Counted from the stretch's first letter, positions 1-11,887 are shown. The stretch: 24,001 bases of DNA from Macrocybe gigantea (GCA_011319805.1 SJRY01000052.1:1-24001), one strand, 5' to 3'. A program made the numbers and translations. Notes: generated by a model not told the origin, from the letters alone.

Positions 1-2356
<2,356 letters not shown>

Positions 2357-2506
2357 TTTTTTGAATGCCTAGGCTCACGGAATGTTTTTCCACGTTGGGA
2401 TCTGTAATCCATGTATCACCTTATATCCTTTCTGTTGTAATAGCCTGTACAATTATACTACACTAAGATCCGCAAAGGTAATATGACCCAGAAGAGAAGG
2501 GACCTA

Positions 2507-3753
2507 TCATGCTGTCCCCAAGACGTTGCCGCACGTGCCTTTGGATTGCAAATCTACAAGGTTTTGCAATGTAGTATCAGCGATGTTCGTCAGAGCCTCC
2601 GTGGTTAGAAACGCTTGGTGGCCTCTGCGAAACAACTCGTTTAGAAGGTCCCTGCAGATGACTGCCAACTCACGTCATGAACACGTTGTAGAACGAAAGC
2701 AAGCGCGCGAAAATATCGTCGTGGATTATCTTTGAACTAGAGTCCTGGTAGAAATATGTCGACTCCTTCTCGTAGACATCCAGGCCGACCGCTCCCAGAT
2801 GGTCTGACTTTAGGGCCCTGTAGTTTGACTCGAAATGAGTCTAGTCCCCTCGCGAAAGATGATTACGACTAGGTACTGACCGTATAAGAGCAGTAGTGTC
2901 TATCAAACCGCCACGAGAGGTGTTGATCAGGACCGCGCCCTTCTTCATGCACGACAGCGTGTGATCGTTGATGATGTGCGCGGTGCGGTCGTTGAGAGGG
3001 CAGTGCAGGCTGACGATATCGGCCTGTCTAAGAAGGTCCTCCAGCTCGTCCACGTATCGGATGCCATATTGGGCAGCGAGGTCTGAAGGGTACGGATCGT
3101 ATGCCAAAACATTGCACGAAAATCCTCTCGACAAGATTTTCCCGGTGAGAATGCCTATCTTGCCAGTACCGATGATCGCGACGGTCTTTCCGGCCAAGTT
3201 GAAGCCCAACAGACCGTCGAGGAGGAAGTTGCCCTCCCTGACGCGCACGAAGGACTTGTGGTACTTGCGCACGACGGTCAGGATCATCCCCACTGCGAAT
3301 TCTGCAACCGCCTCGGGCGAGTACGAAGGGACTCGCGCGACTTTGATTCCAAGCTTGGACGCGGTTGTGAGATCGACGTTGTTGAATCCTGCACAGCGAA
3401 GGAGAATGAATTGCTGGGTGAAACCCAAACCGTCAGCAAGGACGAATGCTTATCGATTGCGCGATATTCGGTTGATCTGGGACGTACCACGCCGTGGGCC
3501 TTCAGCATCAGGAGCACTTCTTCATCACAGGTGTCGTTGACAAAGACACAGATGGCACTATGACCTTCTGCCAGCGGGGCGGTAGAGGCATCCAAACGCG
3601 CCTCTATATAAGTGAGCTCGACGTCGTCTCCTGATAACCTCCGTAGAGCGCTATCAAAGGTATCTATATCATACTTGATGATCGATGAGTGCCACTCGAA
3701 ATTGCGAAATAACATATGCATACTTTCTTGGCACCAAAGAAAGCGACCTTCAT
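2507..3753 (-). CDS. NAD-dependent D-lactate dehydrogenase (bacterial LdhA type)
   Basis: This is a 336-residue D-2-hydroxyacid dehydrogenase that should interconvert pyruvate and D-lactate with NADH in the cytosol. The exons are 3753-3724, 3673-3488, 3413-2881, 2817-2674 and 2624-2507, and they join in one frame from ATG 3753 to TGA 2507. The N-terminus MKVAFFGAKKYD and the pocket motif LRCAGFNNVDL (about 77-87) resemble E. coli LdhA. The Rossmann motif GTGKIG is at 154-159, with an NAD-selecting Asp at 178 (AYDPYP). The likely catalytic residues are Arg239 in NTSRG, Glu266 in LDVYEKE and His300 in MTGHQAF. The HQAFLT signature separates this type from phosphoglycerate and formate dehydrogenases. 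Its 3' end converges with MCM4, 150 nt away. Family assignment is firm; substrate is inferred from the motifs. Confidence 0.93.
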
Positions 3754-4138
3754 GTTACGAGCACAACAACGTAGACCGGCGCTGAATGCTGAAGCGCTAA
3801 ACGTTGATATCAGTGATTTGGAAATGCCGTTATTGATGTGAACTGACAGTCATCGCCGAATTTCCCCTGGAATTAAACGACTTGAGCATTCATTGGACCT
3901 GCCAGTGATGATTGAAAGGTCAGAAAGAGTAAAGCTTACTTAAGCTACTTAAGTCTTGGCAAGCTCAAGTCACAAGAACGTTCACTGATGTCAAGAGCTG
4001 GCAATGTTGCAGGACGTGAAGGGTATAGCCAATTATACTGTTAATATGCAAAAAATTGGCAATGCGCAGCCTCGGCAAACAACTTCTTTACATCCAAAGA
4101 TACGCCAAAGTGTCAGTCCATCTCGTGCCCAGTCTAGA
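3754..4138. other. Intergenic: D-LDH upstream region and phosphatase 3' flank
   Basis: This 385-nt interval lies between two genes transcribed leftward. It should hold the D-LDH promoter (right of ATG 3753) and the 3' UTR of the App1-like gene (left of its stop at 4139). Short open frames occur but have no family signature or splice support. I see no clear TATA box or repeat. Confidence 0.5.
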
Positions 4139-5415
4139 TCAGCATTCGCCTCCTGCCACGTTGATATTGGCGAGTCCCGCAATGTCTTTATCCTCAAAGA
4201 CTCTGAATTTATTCGCAGGCACACCCTTGAATGCAGCGGCGAAGCGGGCATCGCTGTTGTCTGCGCCGTCGACCTTGCGAATCCAGCTGCAAGTGATAAA
4301 ATTACCAAACTTTCTGAATCTACGCCATGCGAACGCATGTATCAGATGCATAAAATCCAGAACAGAAATAGATAGAACTCACGCTTCACCATAGGTCTCT
4401 GGATCCTTCTGGGTAGAATCGCCGATCGCGACAAACTTCTTATTGGGGTACATCCCTTGAATGCGGTCGATCATGGAGAGCTTGTACTCAAAAACGCCGT
4501 TGCTGTTGGCAAAGTCCAAAAGACCTTGAACATCCACCAAAGTCAGGTTCTGAAGAAGGATGGGCCCTTTGGAAGCAGAGTAGGTGGTGTCGATGAAGTC
4601 GTTCAGGAAAGGATAGAGCTGGAACGGAGAGCCAGACACGTAGATAAACTGGGGCGAGTTGAGCGACTTGGCGAGGGATGCATAAAGTTGGGGCATCCCA
4701 GGAACGGGCTGTGGGTCATCCAGCAAAGTGGTCTTCGCAAGCTCAATCTTGTCGAGCACATTGGAAATCTTGACCGTGTCATCGATGTCTATATTTACAG
4801 GTTATATGATCAGATCGACGATCACGACTAATGATCCGTCGAGGGGTCAGCAAAATGCTCACCAGAGATGACGCCGAACCCTGAATTGGGCGAATTAAAC
4901 ACTGTCGCTTGAATCTTCCTCGAATCGATGCCGGACAGGGAAACCTGCGCATTCAGCTCCTTCGCACCACCGCACTGACCGAGCGACACATTCCGAAGCA
5001 CCATGCCAAGATCTGGAAGGCCTGAAGTACCAGCCAACTCTGCCTGTTGGCTGCACCCATCCACGTCGACTTTCACCGTTTTTCCCGACAGGCCGATAGC
5101 GCCAAACAGCTTGATCCTATCCTCGACCGTGGAAATCTTGTCACCAACGTCCACTCCGAGACCTTTGAGCGCGGCCTCGAGACCGGACGTGAGGGGGCCT
5201 AGGTCGATTTGGCGGAGGGAGACGAAGGATTGAAGACCGACCAAGGTGTTTCCTGGATTGGTTGGATCGGGGAAAGCCGCGCCGTCGAAGACGAGGGCGT
5301 CATCTATTGGCGTGACGGAGTCGAAAATCGCGCGGCGGGACGAAAAGCCAGTCGGACGCGCTTGGACACTCAGAACTGCGACGAGCAGCACAAGAGGCAA
5401 CGAGCGGAACTGCAT
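4139..5415 (-). CDS. Secreted App1-like phosphatidate phosphatase (HAD superfamily)
   Basis: This is a 379-residue protein in three exons: 5415-4863, 4788-4383 and 4319-4139, with introns of 74 and 63 nt. It starts with a signal peptide (MQFRSLPLVLLVAVLSVQA, 1-19). An N-terminal beta-rich domain of about 160 residues follows. The App1 catalytic domain carries HAD motif I DIDDT (185-189; nucleophile Asp185, acid Asp187), motif II YVSGSPFQLY (234-243), the motif III lysine at 287 (EYKLSMI), and motif IV GDSTQKDPE (307-315). The family dephosphorylates phosphatidic acid or related phospholipids. Yeast App1 is an actin-patch protein, whereas this one appears to be exported. The conserved splice donor falls just before the nucleophile Asp. 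A damaged copy of its middle section lies at 8376-8810. Fold and motifs are seen; the lipid substrate is inferred. Confidence 0.92.
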
Positions 5416-6595
5416 ATTTGCTGTTGAATTAGAGAGAGGGCTTGATTCGAAGAACGAAAATGCTAGAGACTAGAAGCCAAGGAAAAGAAAAAAGGGCCTT
5501 CGCGGAAGGAGAGGAATTTAAAGGGGAGAAGGGGAAAGAAAAGAGGAAGACCGACAAGAATAAGCGCAAGAGAAATTTCTCTTGTGCCAGGATACCATAC
5601 TTGTTGGCGTTATATATGGCGAGGTGGCCAAACGGGACGGGCACGCGGAAGGAAGCACCGGCACTTCGACAGATGGTAACACTTTTGATTGAATCTGTCT
5701 TTTGCTCTTGATTTCGGTACTGAGCGGGTGCTCTTCTTGACTCTAAGTATGGGAAAGAGCTGCGTGGTCATCCTCGGCCTGGCAAGTTGCGGACGCCAAG
5801 TTTCGGTTGTCATATGGACCGCCTCGGTAGAGATCAACTTATGAATGGTAGCGTGACGAGGCGACGTATGGTCTCGGATGTGCTGTGCACGTTTGATGGT
5901 GGTAGACCATGTCGCAGACCTAGACGAGCTGGAAAAGAGCGGATTCGTTACCCCGGTTGAAGCTGAGCCACATGATAGTTTACCGTGCACACATGCTTGT
6001 TATTCATAATCCACGATTGAGGGGCTATGTAGCGCTGGTCGTCGGTGCATTGCAAAATGTATGACTATTCGAACAATGTGGGATGACTCGGCGTTGCCCT
6101 TCCCGATTCACAGGTGGGAACTCCACATTCTAGCTGCCTCTTTCTCTGTGCCAGCTTTCTGGAGTCTCAAGGGCTTGCCGATGCCTCCTATCTAGCGACA
6201 CCTTGTCATGAAAAAATGAGGCGGAGCCGTCAACGCCGCGGCAAGAAGGGACACTGTCAGAATTAAAATCTTGTAGCATTCTTGGAACATTCTTGGAACT
6301 CAACAAGGGCACTACATGGCGTACCTGTTACTGTTTTAATATTTATTCAATTATATTAGGAAAAGAGAAAACAAATGGAAAGCGATGCCACTCTTTGGAG
6401 TGAGACGATGAAATGCCAACTTGATGCAGTCTTATGGTTGAGCTCACGATTTGGTCTGCCGAGATGTCGTGCTCATAGTGGAAAATGAAGATTTAATTTT
6501 TTATCTAGACAAGGAAACGGAATGGGACAGTATAAATGGCGGAAAAATCGGTTGTTTCTAAAATAAGTGATGTGGCAAGAAAACGACCACAACAC
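5416..6595. other. Gene-poor intergenic region with the phosphatase promoter
   Basis: No convincing gene is visible in about 1.2 kb. Next to the phosphatase ATG, 5455-5580 is purine-rich on the plus strand, so pyrimidine-rich on the coding strand, as is common in front of fungal transcription starts. A TATATAA-like element on the minus strand lies at about 5610-5616, roughly 195 nt upstream of that ATG. An open minus frame at 5610-5990 has no recognisable domain. 6330-6600 is A/T-rich and probably 3' flank of the gene ending at 6596. Confidence 0.5.
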
Positions 6596-7486
6596 CTAAC
6601 CCTGCAGTAACCAAAACAGAATCTTGACTCGGCGGTCATTGAGATTGTCATTTTTATCAAGAGAGAATGACTCGTTGTAAAATCTGATCCAGTTGTCTAT
6701 GTTCGTTAGCTCCAGCTTCTGAACGTCGACTTCTTGAGAGGTAATGAGATCGCCACACTGCGGGGGATCCCCAGTGGGGGTAGGCTGACCATGACGTGTT
6801 GAGCGTAAAGATAGCTCCCTTACAAGTTCACTGCCATCGCCCGGAACCTGGACATAGCTCAAATTCCAGAGACTCCTCAGAAAGGTCAAATACTCACTTG
6901 CTTCTGTTTTGCCCGCAATTTGGTATTCCCTCGTTGCTGGCGCTGCTGATTCTCTTTCGCGATGAGCCTATTTTCCGATAGGGCAGAAACTCGCTTCACA
7001 TCCTTTCGGACCTCTTCTATGTCCTCCATGACTCCTTTAACATCCCTCTTGACTCCTTCGACATCCCTCTTGACGCCTTCGACATCCCTCTTGACTCCTT
7101 CAATATCCTTCTTGATTCCTTCAACATCCTTTCGAATGGCTTCCATACCCCCTTCAATAGACAGTAAACCCTTGACAATCTCTGCCGCCCAAGCAGGTCT
7201 CGCGCTCTGATCCTCTTGCCGAGATTTGGCCATCAAAGCGTACTTGGCAGCTTCTACCTTTCCAATCTCAGAGTGTGATGCCCGAAACTCATCATCCCCA
7301 ACTATGCAAAAGATTGACCGCGTCAAAAGCGAGGTCAGGAGAAACGGACTGGAATTTACCTCGGGAATTGACCAGTCTATGACTGTAAATCATCAGATTT
7401 CCGATATCGGCCATAGTGGGACTTCCAGCGTCAGATACGATGGGAATAGGTATCCCAGCGCTGTTGGGGATATCAATGGTGGCCAT
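6596..7486 (-). CDS. Coiled-coil protein with tandem 7-residue repeats, function unknown
   Basis: This is a 260-residue protein in three exons: 7486-7360, 7301-6898 and 6847-6596, with introns of 58 and 50 nt. I chose ATG 7486 because it has a strong context (caaccATGgcc) and begins the frame that splices cleanly; an open frame extends upstream to 7579. Residues about 97-150 form a charged heptad run of units like EGVKRDV, predicted coiled coil. Short hydrophilic segments flank it. The C-terminal 80 residues contain LTNIDNWIRFYNESF, which recalls the C-terminal segment of a family of small, lineage-specific Agaricomycete proteins. I do not know its function. The repeat is encoded by 21-bp DNA units at 7030-7134, so repeat number may vary between strains. 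Confidence 0.75.
7030..7134. repeat. Five 21-bp imperfect tandem repeats within a coding exon
   Basis: The units begin at 7030, 7051, 7072, 7093 and 7114. Each resembles gactccttcgacatccctct on the plus strand and differs from the others by a few bases. Each encodes one heptad of the coiled coil, so copy-number change keeps both frame and helix register. Confidence 0.85.
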
Positions 7487-7651
7487 GGTTGACAAGGATG
7501 TCACCGATGTGTGAGTTGAGTGAAGGTTCCAGCATGGGCAACGTGCCACGAACCAAGCGCGTCCAGCTGAGCGAAGCACGTGATGTGACGAGGTGGCATG
7601 AGCCTCCTCGGTTATCCCACCTCCATCGCCACCAGCCCCAGCATAGCTTCT

Positions 7652-7659
7652 TATAATTT
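7652..7659 (+). promoter_or_regulatory. Possible TATA box of the candidate gene at 7720
   Basis: TATAATTT lies about 60 nt upstream of ATG 7720 in a C/T-rich stretch, a plausible core promoter spacing. It is supported by position only. Confidence 0.35.
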
Positions 7660-7719
7660 TCTACCCCACCCTCCCTATCCACAGGCCCTCCTTCAAACCA
7701 CCCTCTTTCACGACGAACC

Positions 7720-8375
7720 ATGGCCCACATCGGCCTCAAATTTGGCTCCCATAGCGATCCGTCCCATCGACCATGCCCTTTTTAACACCCGACCCCGTGA
7801 CCAGCCCCAGCCCCTCGTATCCTTCCCCCAAGCCACTCCAGCAGTCCCAGCAACCAAGAGGCTGACTCCCCGTGCACCCTCCAACACCCAGCCAAGCCCT
7901 GTCAGCGAGAATGGTTCCCGAGGTGCCACGACATCCCAGGCGACACGGACCCAGCCGCCATTGCAACTCAGTTCGACACGCTGCTAAACCAACTCAAAGA
8001 CGTCAACTTGGTGAAGCTGTCGCCCAGGAAGGCGTCGCTCCCTACCATCTACCCTGGCTTCCAAAGCCAGCCCCACGTAGATCTGTAAGTCTCATGTCTA
8101 TCCTTCCCGCCTCCTGCTCCCCCCCCGAACATTTGCGTGCTTCTGGGGCCCTATCCACCCATCTTGCTTCTGCAGGTCAGGTGCCACCGCGTTGCTGATG
8201 GCTCTGACATGCCATAACTGCTTACTTGGAGCCTGCTCTCCAGTGCCTAATACCATCACGCTTGAACCCTTTACTCGAAATCCCGTTCTCCCTGGTTTTG
8301 CTTCCTGTCAAGGGAAAAAAAAAAAAGAAATCCCACACGCTGTCCCATGCAGTTATCCCAAACAGAATTGAAGAG
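7720..8375 (+). pseudogene. Candidate gene remnant of unknown function, probably 3'-truncated
   Basis: An ATG in good context (gaaccATGgcc) follows a TATA-like element. Downstream, one frame encodes a coherent stretch that includes REWFPRCHDIPGDTDP and FDTLLNQLKDVNLVKLSPRK. It ends at a good donor (gtaagt at 8085). After a 91-nt intron ending ctgcag at 8175, the frame continues as SGATALLMALTCHNCLLG. The exon joining ATG 7720 to this frame is not resolved, because a TGA at about 7799 separates them. Downstream, the open frame passes a 12-A tract near 8317 and then runs antisense through the duplicated phosphatase fragment to about 8541. This suggests the 3' half was replaced. I do not recognise the family; it could also be a chance open frame. 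Confidence 0.35.
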
Positions 8376-8810
8376 CTGGGGCCAAGTTGAGCGACTTGGC
8401 GAGGGACCCGTAGAGTTGAGGCATCCCAGGAACGGGCTGCGGGTCATCCAGCAAAGTGGTCTTCGCAAGCTCAATCTTGTCGAGCACATTGAAAATCTTG
8501 ACCGTGTCATCGATGTCTATATTTACCGGTTACTTATATGATCAGATCGACGATCACGCTATGTAATGATCCGTTGAGGGGTCAGCGAAATGCTCACCAG
8601 AGATGACGCCGAACCCAATCGGGCGAATTAAACACCGTCGCCTGAATCTTCCTCGAATCGATGCCAGACAGGGAAACCTGCGCATTTAGCTCCTTCGCAC
8701 CACCACACTAACCGAGCGACACATTCCGAAGCACCATGCTGAGATCCAAGAGGTCTGAAGTACCAGCCAACTCTGCCTGTTGGCTGCACCCGTCCACGTC
8801 GACTTTCACC
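8376..8810 (-). pseudogene. Duplicated, degraded fragment of the App1-like phosphatase gene
   Basis: This segment is colinear with 4648-5077 over about 430 nt, in the same orientation. It covers the end of exon 1, the whole first intron (splice ends kept) and the start of exon 2. Because the intron is present, the copying was at DNA level, not through mRNA. It is non-functional as a phosphatase: a CAG codon is now TAG near 8709, there is a net 2-nt loss at about 8614-8622, small insertions have expanded the intron, and both gene ends are missing. About 25 substitutions are visible and nearly all are transitions. It abuts the candidate gene remnant on its left. Confidence 0.9.
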
Positions 8811-9329
8811 AGTCAAATCTACAGTCTAAAAGCCGTTCCGTCCCCGTGTATAAATGTGCGATGAACTTTCAAAGTTGTGTGTTGATCTATATAATAAATA
8901 ATTTAGGTATCGCAAATGGTGAGCTAGTCCAGAGGTCGATGCACACTACAGTGAATAGGGTAGGTCTATCGAAGCGCAAATGCCAGCCATGAGCACACGC
9001 GAGGTGACATGGCGTTGGCAGAAATGAAGGGATGAACGATAGGTACAGGACTGTAAGGGGATGGCGAAGGCACGGCTGTTTCGAGAAGGTGTCGCCAGCG
9101 AAAAAAAAAATGGTAAAAATGTGTCGCATATAAACTGACCTAACCGGCGGTGACTGTTGCGGTAGAAAACAAACGAGCAGCAGCGCAGGTGGGGAAAGCG
9201 TGTGAGTGGAAAAGGAATATCTTCCTGCCCACCAGGGGTATCACAGTGATAAGTTGGGGGGTATGTACGTGCAAGACAGCGAAGACAGCGAATTGGACTG
9301 GGTAAGCTGGTGCGACAAAGTCTGTCGGG
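8811..9329. other. Intergenic, no gene seen
   Basis: About 520 nt to the right of the duplicated fragment. It is partly A/T-rich (8880-8905) and probably includes the 3' UTR of the gene ending at 9330. No family signature or splice-supported frame is visible. Confidence 0.5.
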
Positions 9330-10394
9330 TTAGAGGACGAACGCGATCAGAACGAAAACGAAGGAGCCGATCAGAGCCGAGACATGCGCCGGACGGCCAA
9401 GTGCGCCATTAGATGGTGCTGACGGAGTCTGCGAGGCCGCAGAACCTATCGAGCTCGCAGACGTGAGCGACGACGGGACAATCGATGTCGTGAACCGCGA
9501 CGACCCCGAGGTCACCGACGCACTAGGAGTGCTCGAGGTGTGCGATGATTTCTGCGTGCTGAGGACGGTGGGGAGCGGCGGGAGGGATGTTGACAGGGTT
9601 CCGACGGTAATGGTTGAGAGAGAGGTTGAGGAATGGCTGAGAGCTGATGGGATGGGGATCGGCGCGGTGGCGGAGGGAAGAGGCGAATCGAAGGAACCCG
9701 TCATTTGGTCTAAACTGTCGTGCATGGACGCATATATAACATGATTTCGGTAAAGAAATGCATATTTCTTACCTAAAGAATGGCGAGAAGGCTAGATACG
9801 GTGCTCCTGAGCTCTGATTTGCAGAGGTAGAGATGAAACTGATATAACTGGGTGATAATAAAAGTCAGTCACCCAAGCCATGATAAAGTGCATGACTTGA
9901 TTCTCACTATGCGTCGGAGTCAGGGCCCGCACTAGCATTGGGCTAGGAATATGTTGAAAAAAGTTTACAAGTCAAGGTCATGAACCATCGGCGGATAATC
10001 AGAGCATGACTGACTATAAACGTCAGAGAATGGTTCGAGGACACATCCACAGGCTCAATGGTCTGCACGAGTTTCTGTTTTGAAGCTCATCAGTAAAATA
10101 AGGATGGGCCAAACTGAAATGAAAGCGGCATGCCTGTCGTCCGTGGTAAAGGCCAACTTTGCATATGCCAATGGCGGTGACCAGCGGAGCAATACCATCG
10201 TCGAGCCACTCCACTGTGCATTTCTGACCGCCATGGCATTTCGAACCTTGCGAGGGTCTGACCACCTGAGAAGGAAATATATGCATGTCAGCTGTATGCT
10301 ACAGAGCGAGGAGTCTGCGACGTACGTATAAACCGGCGTTGACCAGGACAGAAAAAGAGAAAACAAAAAAAGCGATGAACAAAGATTTTATCAT
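9330..10394 (-). CDS. Ser/Thr-rich GPI-anchored cell-surface protein, Kre9/Knh1-like (copy 1)
   Basis: This is a 251-residue protein in six exons: 10394-10326, 10265-10134, 10074-10015, 9942-9908, 9847-9773 and 9714-9330. All junctions stay in frame. The start gives a clean signal peptide (MIKSLFIAFFVFSFSVLVNA, 1-20). The Kre9/Knh1-like domain follows, with the typical elements GGQKCTVEWLDDG, a short sugar-wall-protein core, LVQTIEPVDVSSNHSLTF and PNASAGPDSD. A Ser/Thr/Pro-rich stalk (about 130-230) and a C-terminal hydrophobic tail after SNGALG suggest a GPI anchor. Family members sit in the plasma membrane or cell wall and are linked to beta-1,6-glucan assembly; the role here is inferred. 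The second intron uses a GC donor (cag/gcatgc). It is related to the gene at 17494-18438. Confidence 0.88.
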
Positions 10395-10704
10395 TTCGAC
10401 AGAGCAGCTGTATCGGGGCGTTTAACGAACGAAGGAGAGAACGAGCGTTGGATGGCAAAAATGAGAGACAAAGACGAGTCTTTTATTTTATTTTTTCTTC
10501 TTGATGAGATTAGAGAGAGTATGAGAGCTTTAAGGCAATATCATAAAGGCAATGATGATGATGATTTCGTAGGCAAGGTCGTCAGAAATCGCTGGTCGTC
10601 AAGTCGTCGTTCCAGACAGAACACGAGACCAATTATAAACTCGAACAACACGTGCTTGACACGCCCATTATGGCAGGTACGTATACGTACCATGACATCA
10701 TCAC
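10395..10704. other. Intergenic between GPI protein 1 and the cupin gene
   Basis: About 310 nt. It should contain the GPI-1 promoter on the left and the cupin 3' UTR on the right. It has a T-rich tract at about 10483-10502, a short gat repeat near 10552-10565 and the 16-nt palindrome at 10676-10691. No gene is seen. Confidence 0.5.
10676..10691. repeat. 16-nt perfect palindrome just past the cupin stop
   Basis: The sequence ggtacgtatacgtacc is self-complementary. It lies 14 nt beyond the cupin stop codon, in its presumed 3' UTR. There is no loop, so a strong RNA hairpin is unlikely. A protein-binding site or chance are the alternatives. Confidence 0.6.
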
Positions 10705-11412
10705 TCAATCCTTTTTCAGCGACCCATATTGCAACTTGTATCCAAGCAAGGGTGCCATCCACCCTCCCAGAAACGACACAAACTTGGATAATTATTCAGC
10801 AGCACCTAATAAGGAAAAAAAAAACACTCACAGCCTTTTCCAACCAGATGATATGAACTGGGAGGACAGGCCTCGTGTCGCCATAGTAAAACACCTGGAA
10901 CGCTGCCAACACGTTGGCGGTCATTCCCCCCGCAGCAACGATATTGCGGAAAAATAACTCCTTTTCATCGTCCTGTAAAAAAGCGGGCATCAATTCCGCG
11001 ATGCCGATTCTTCAACGGACAGAAGAAACGCACGGCAGGATCCGTCCTCTCTTCAAAAACGCACTCTTCGCCCTTCTCAGCCCTCAGGCTGTGCACCGTC
11101 CACCTTGGTATCTTCACTTCCCCATCCTCCGGTCCATAGAACCTCCTTTTTGTGCCGAGTAGAATCTCAAGCCGTCCCTTTACGACACAGATAAACTCGT
11201 CGTGCGTCTCGTGCCAGTGGGGCGGCACATAAAAGGCGTCGGTGTCTGGTGCGTCGGATATGTGCATCCTCACGCCGTACTTTCCACCCCGCAGAAAAGT
11301 CTGGTTTGATTATCAGACACTACGCTGCCCCATTGAAGGCAATGACGCTCACCATTGTCAGTCCTTTGCCATGGCTGATAAAGTCTGGCAAGGAATTCGT
11401 ATTGTCAGCCAT
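10705..11412 (-). CDS. Small cupin-domain protein with a C-terminal hydrophobic segment
   Basis: This is a 181-residue protein in four exons: 11412-11353, 11300-11034, 10972-10832 and 10782-10705. The single beta-barrel cupin fold is shown by a first metal-binding motif PPHWHETHDEF (His48, His50, Glu55) and a second motif with His90 (IPRWTVHSL). These residues would hold one metal ion. The segment EERTDPA...ELFFRNIVA is typical of fungal single-cupin proteins. Residues 157-173 (FVSFLGGWMAPLLGYKL) form a hydrophobic stretch that may bind membrane. The substrate is unknown. Exon 1 is a separate 20-residue exon ending in ATG/gtgagc, and it lies wholly within an 87-bp duplicated unit, so a second identical first exon exists at 11503-11444. 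I chose the nearer copy; both give the same protein. Confidence 0.85.
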
Positions 11413-11517
11413 TGGGCATACAACAGCCTTCAATGACGCTCACCATTGTCAGTCCTTTGCCATGGCTGATAAAGTCTGGCAAGGAATTCGTATTGTCAGC
11501 CATTGGGCATACAACAG
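11340..11517. repeat. 87-bp perfect tandem direct duplication covering cupin exon 1
   Basis: The two copies are 11340-11426 and 11431-11517, separated by cctt (period 91 bp). I see no mismatch between them. On the minus strand each copy contains the ATG, all 20 codons of exon 1, the splice donor gtgagc and about 14 nt of upstream leader. Complete identity suggests a recent event, or an assembly artefact. Confidence 0.95.
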
Positions 11518-11887
11518 AAAGAATGCGCTGTTTCAGCCTTGTGCGTCTGTTTTTGTGCCCTTTGAAATAGGCACGCTGCTATAGGCTCCGGGGCATACAA
11601 ATGCCACGAGTCGAGCGTTTTGGCAGCTGACACGACTGCCACCAATCAGAAGACTTGAGTATATTGTACTATCCTGAACAACTGATTGGTATCACAACCA
11701 TTACCATAAAACGAAATCGCATGGTGATCTCCGAAATCTCAGAGGCTCAGGAGTATCTATACATTTCATAGCCAACCTTTGGGAAACCGAGGTATATAAT
11801 GATAACAAGTAAAAAGAGATACAAGTGGTTGAGACTCTATACGGTACAATGGCGATAAAAGAACCGAGATGGGCAAAATATGCAACT
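11518..11887. other. Intergenic: cupin promoter side and MoaB/Mog-gene 3' flank
   Basis: About 370 nt. The left part should contain the cupin promoter. The right part is A/T-rich and lies next to the stop codon of the gene ending at 11888. No gene or clear TATA box is seen. Confidence 0.45.

Noticed and set aside
2968..3540. Plus-strand open frame of about 190 codons
   Set aside because: It is antisense to D-LDH exons and an intron, whose protein is unmistakable; the plus-strand product is Arg/Ser-rich with no family features.
5610..5990. Minus-strand open frame of 126 codons upstream of the phosphatase
   Set aside because: It has no domain or signal peptide and overlaps the likely promoter of the phosphatase.
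8376..8810. RIP-type one-way C-to-T mutation of the duplicated fragment
   Set aside because: The substitutions are nearly all transitions, but C/G-to-T/A and the reverse are about equally frequent between the two copies, so directional RIP is not supported by inspection.
10055..10366. Hydrophobic minus-strand frame taken as a membrane protein
   Set aside because: It has no ATG at its start and is an intron-crossing shadow of GPI protein 1, whose spliced frame explains the region.
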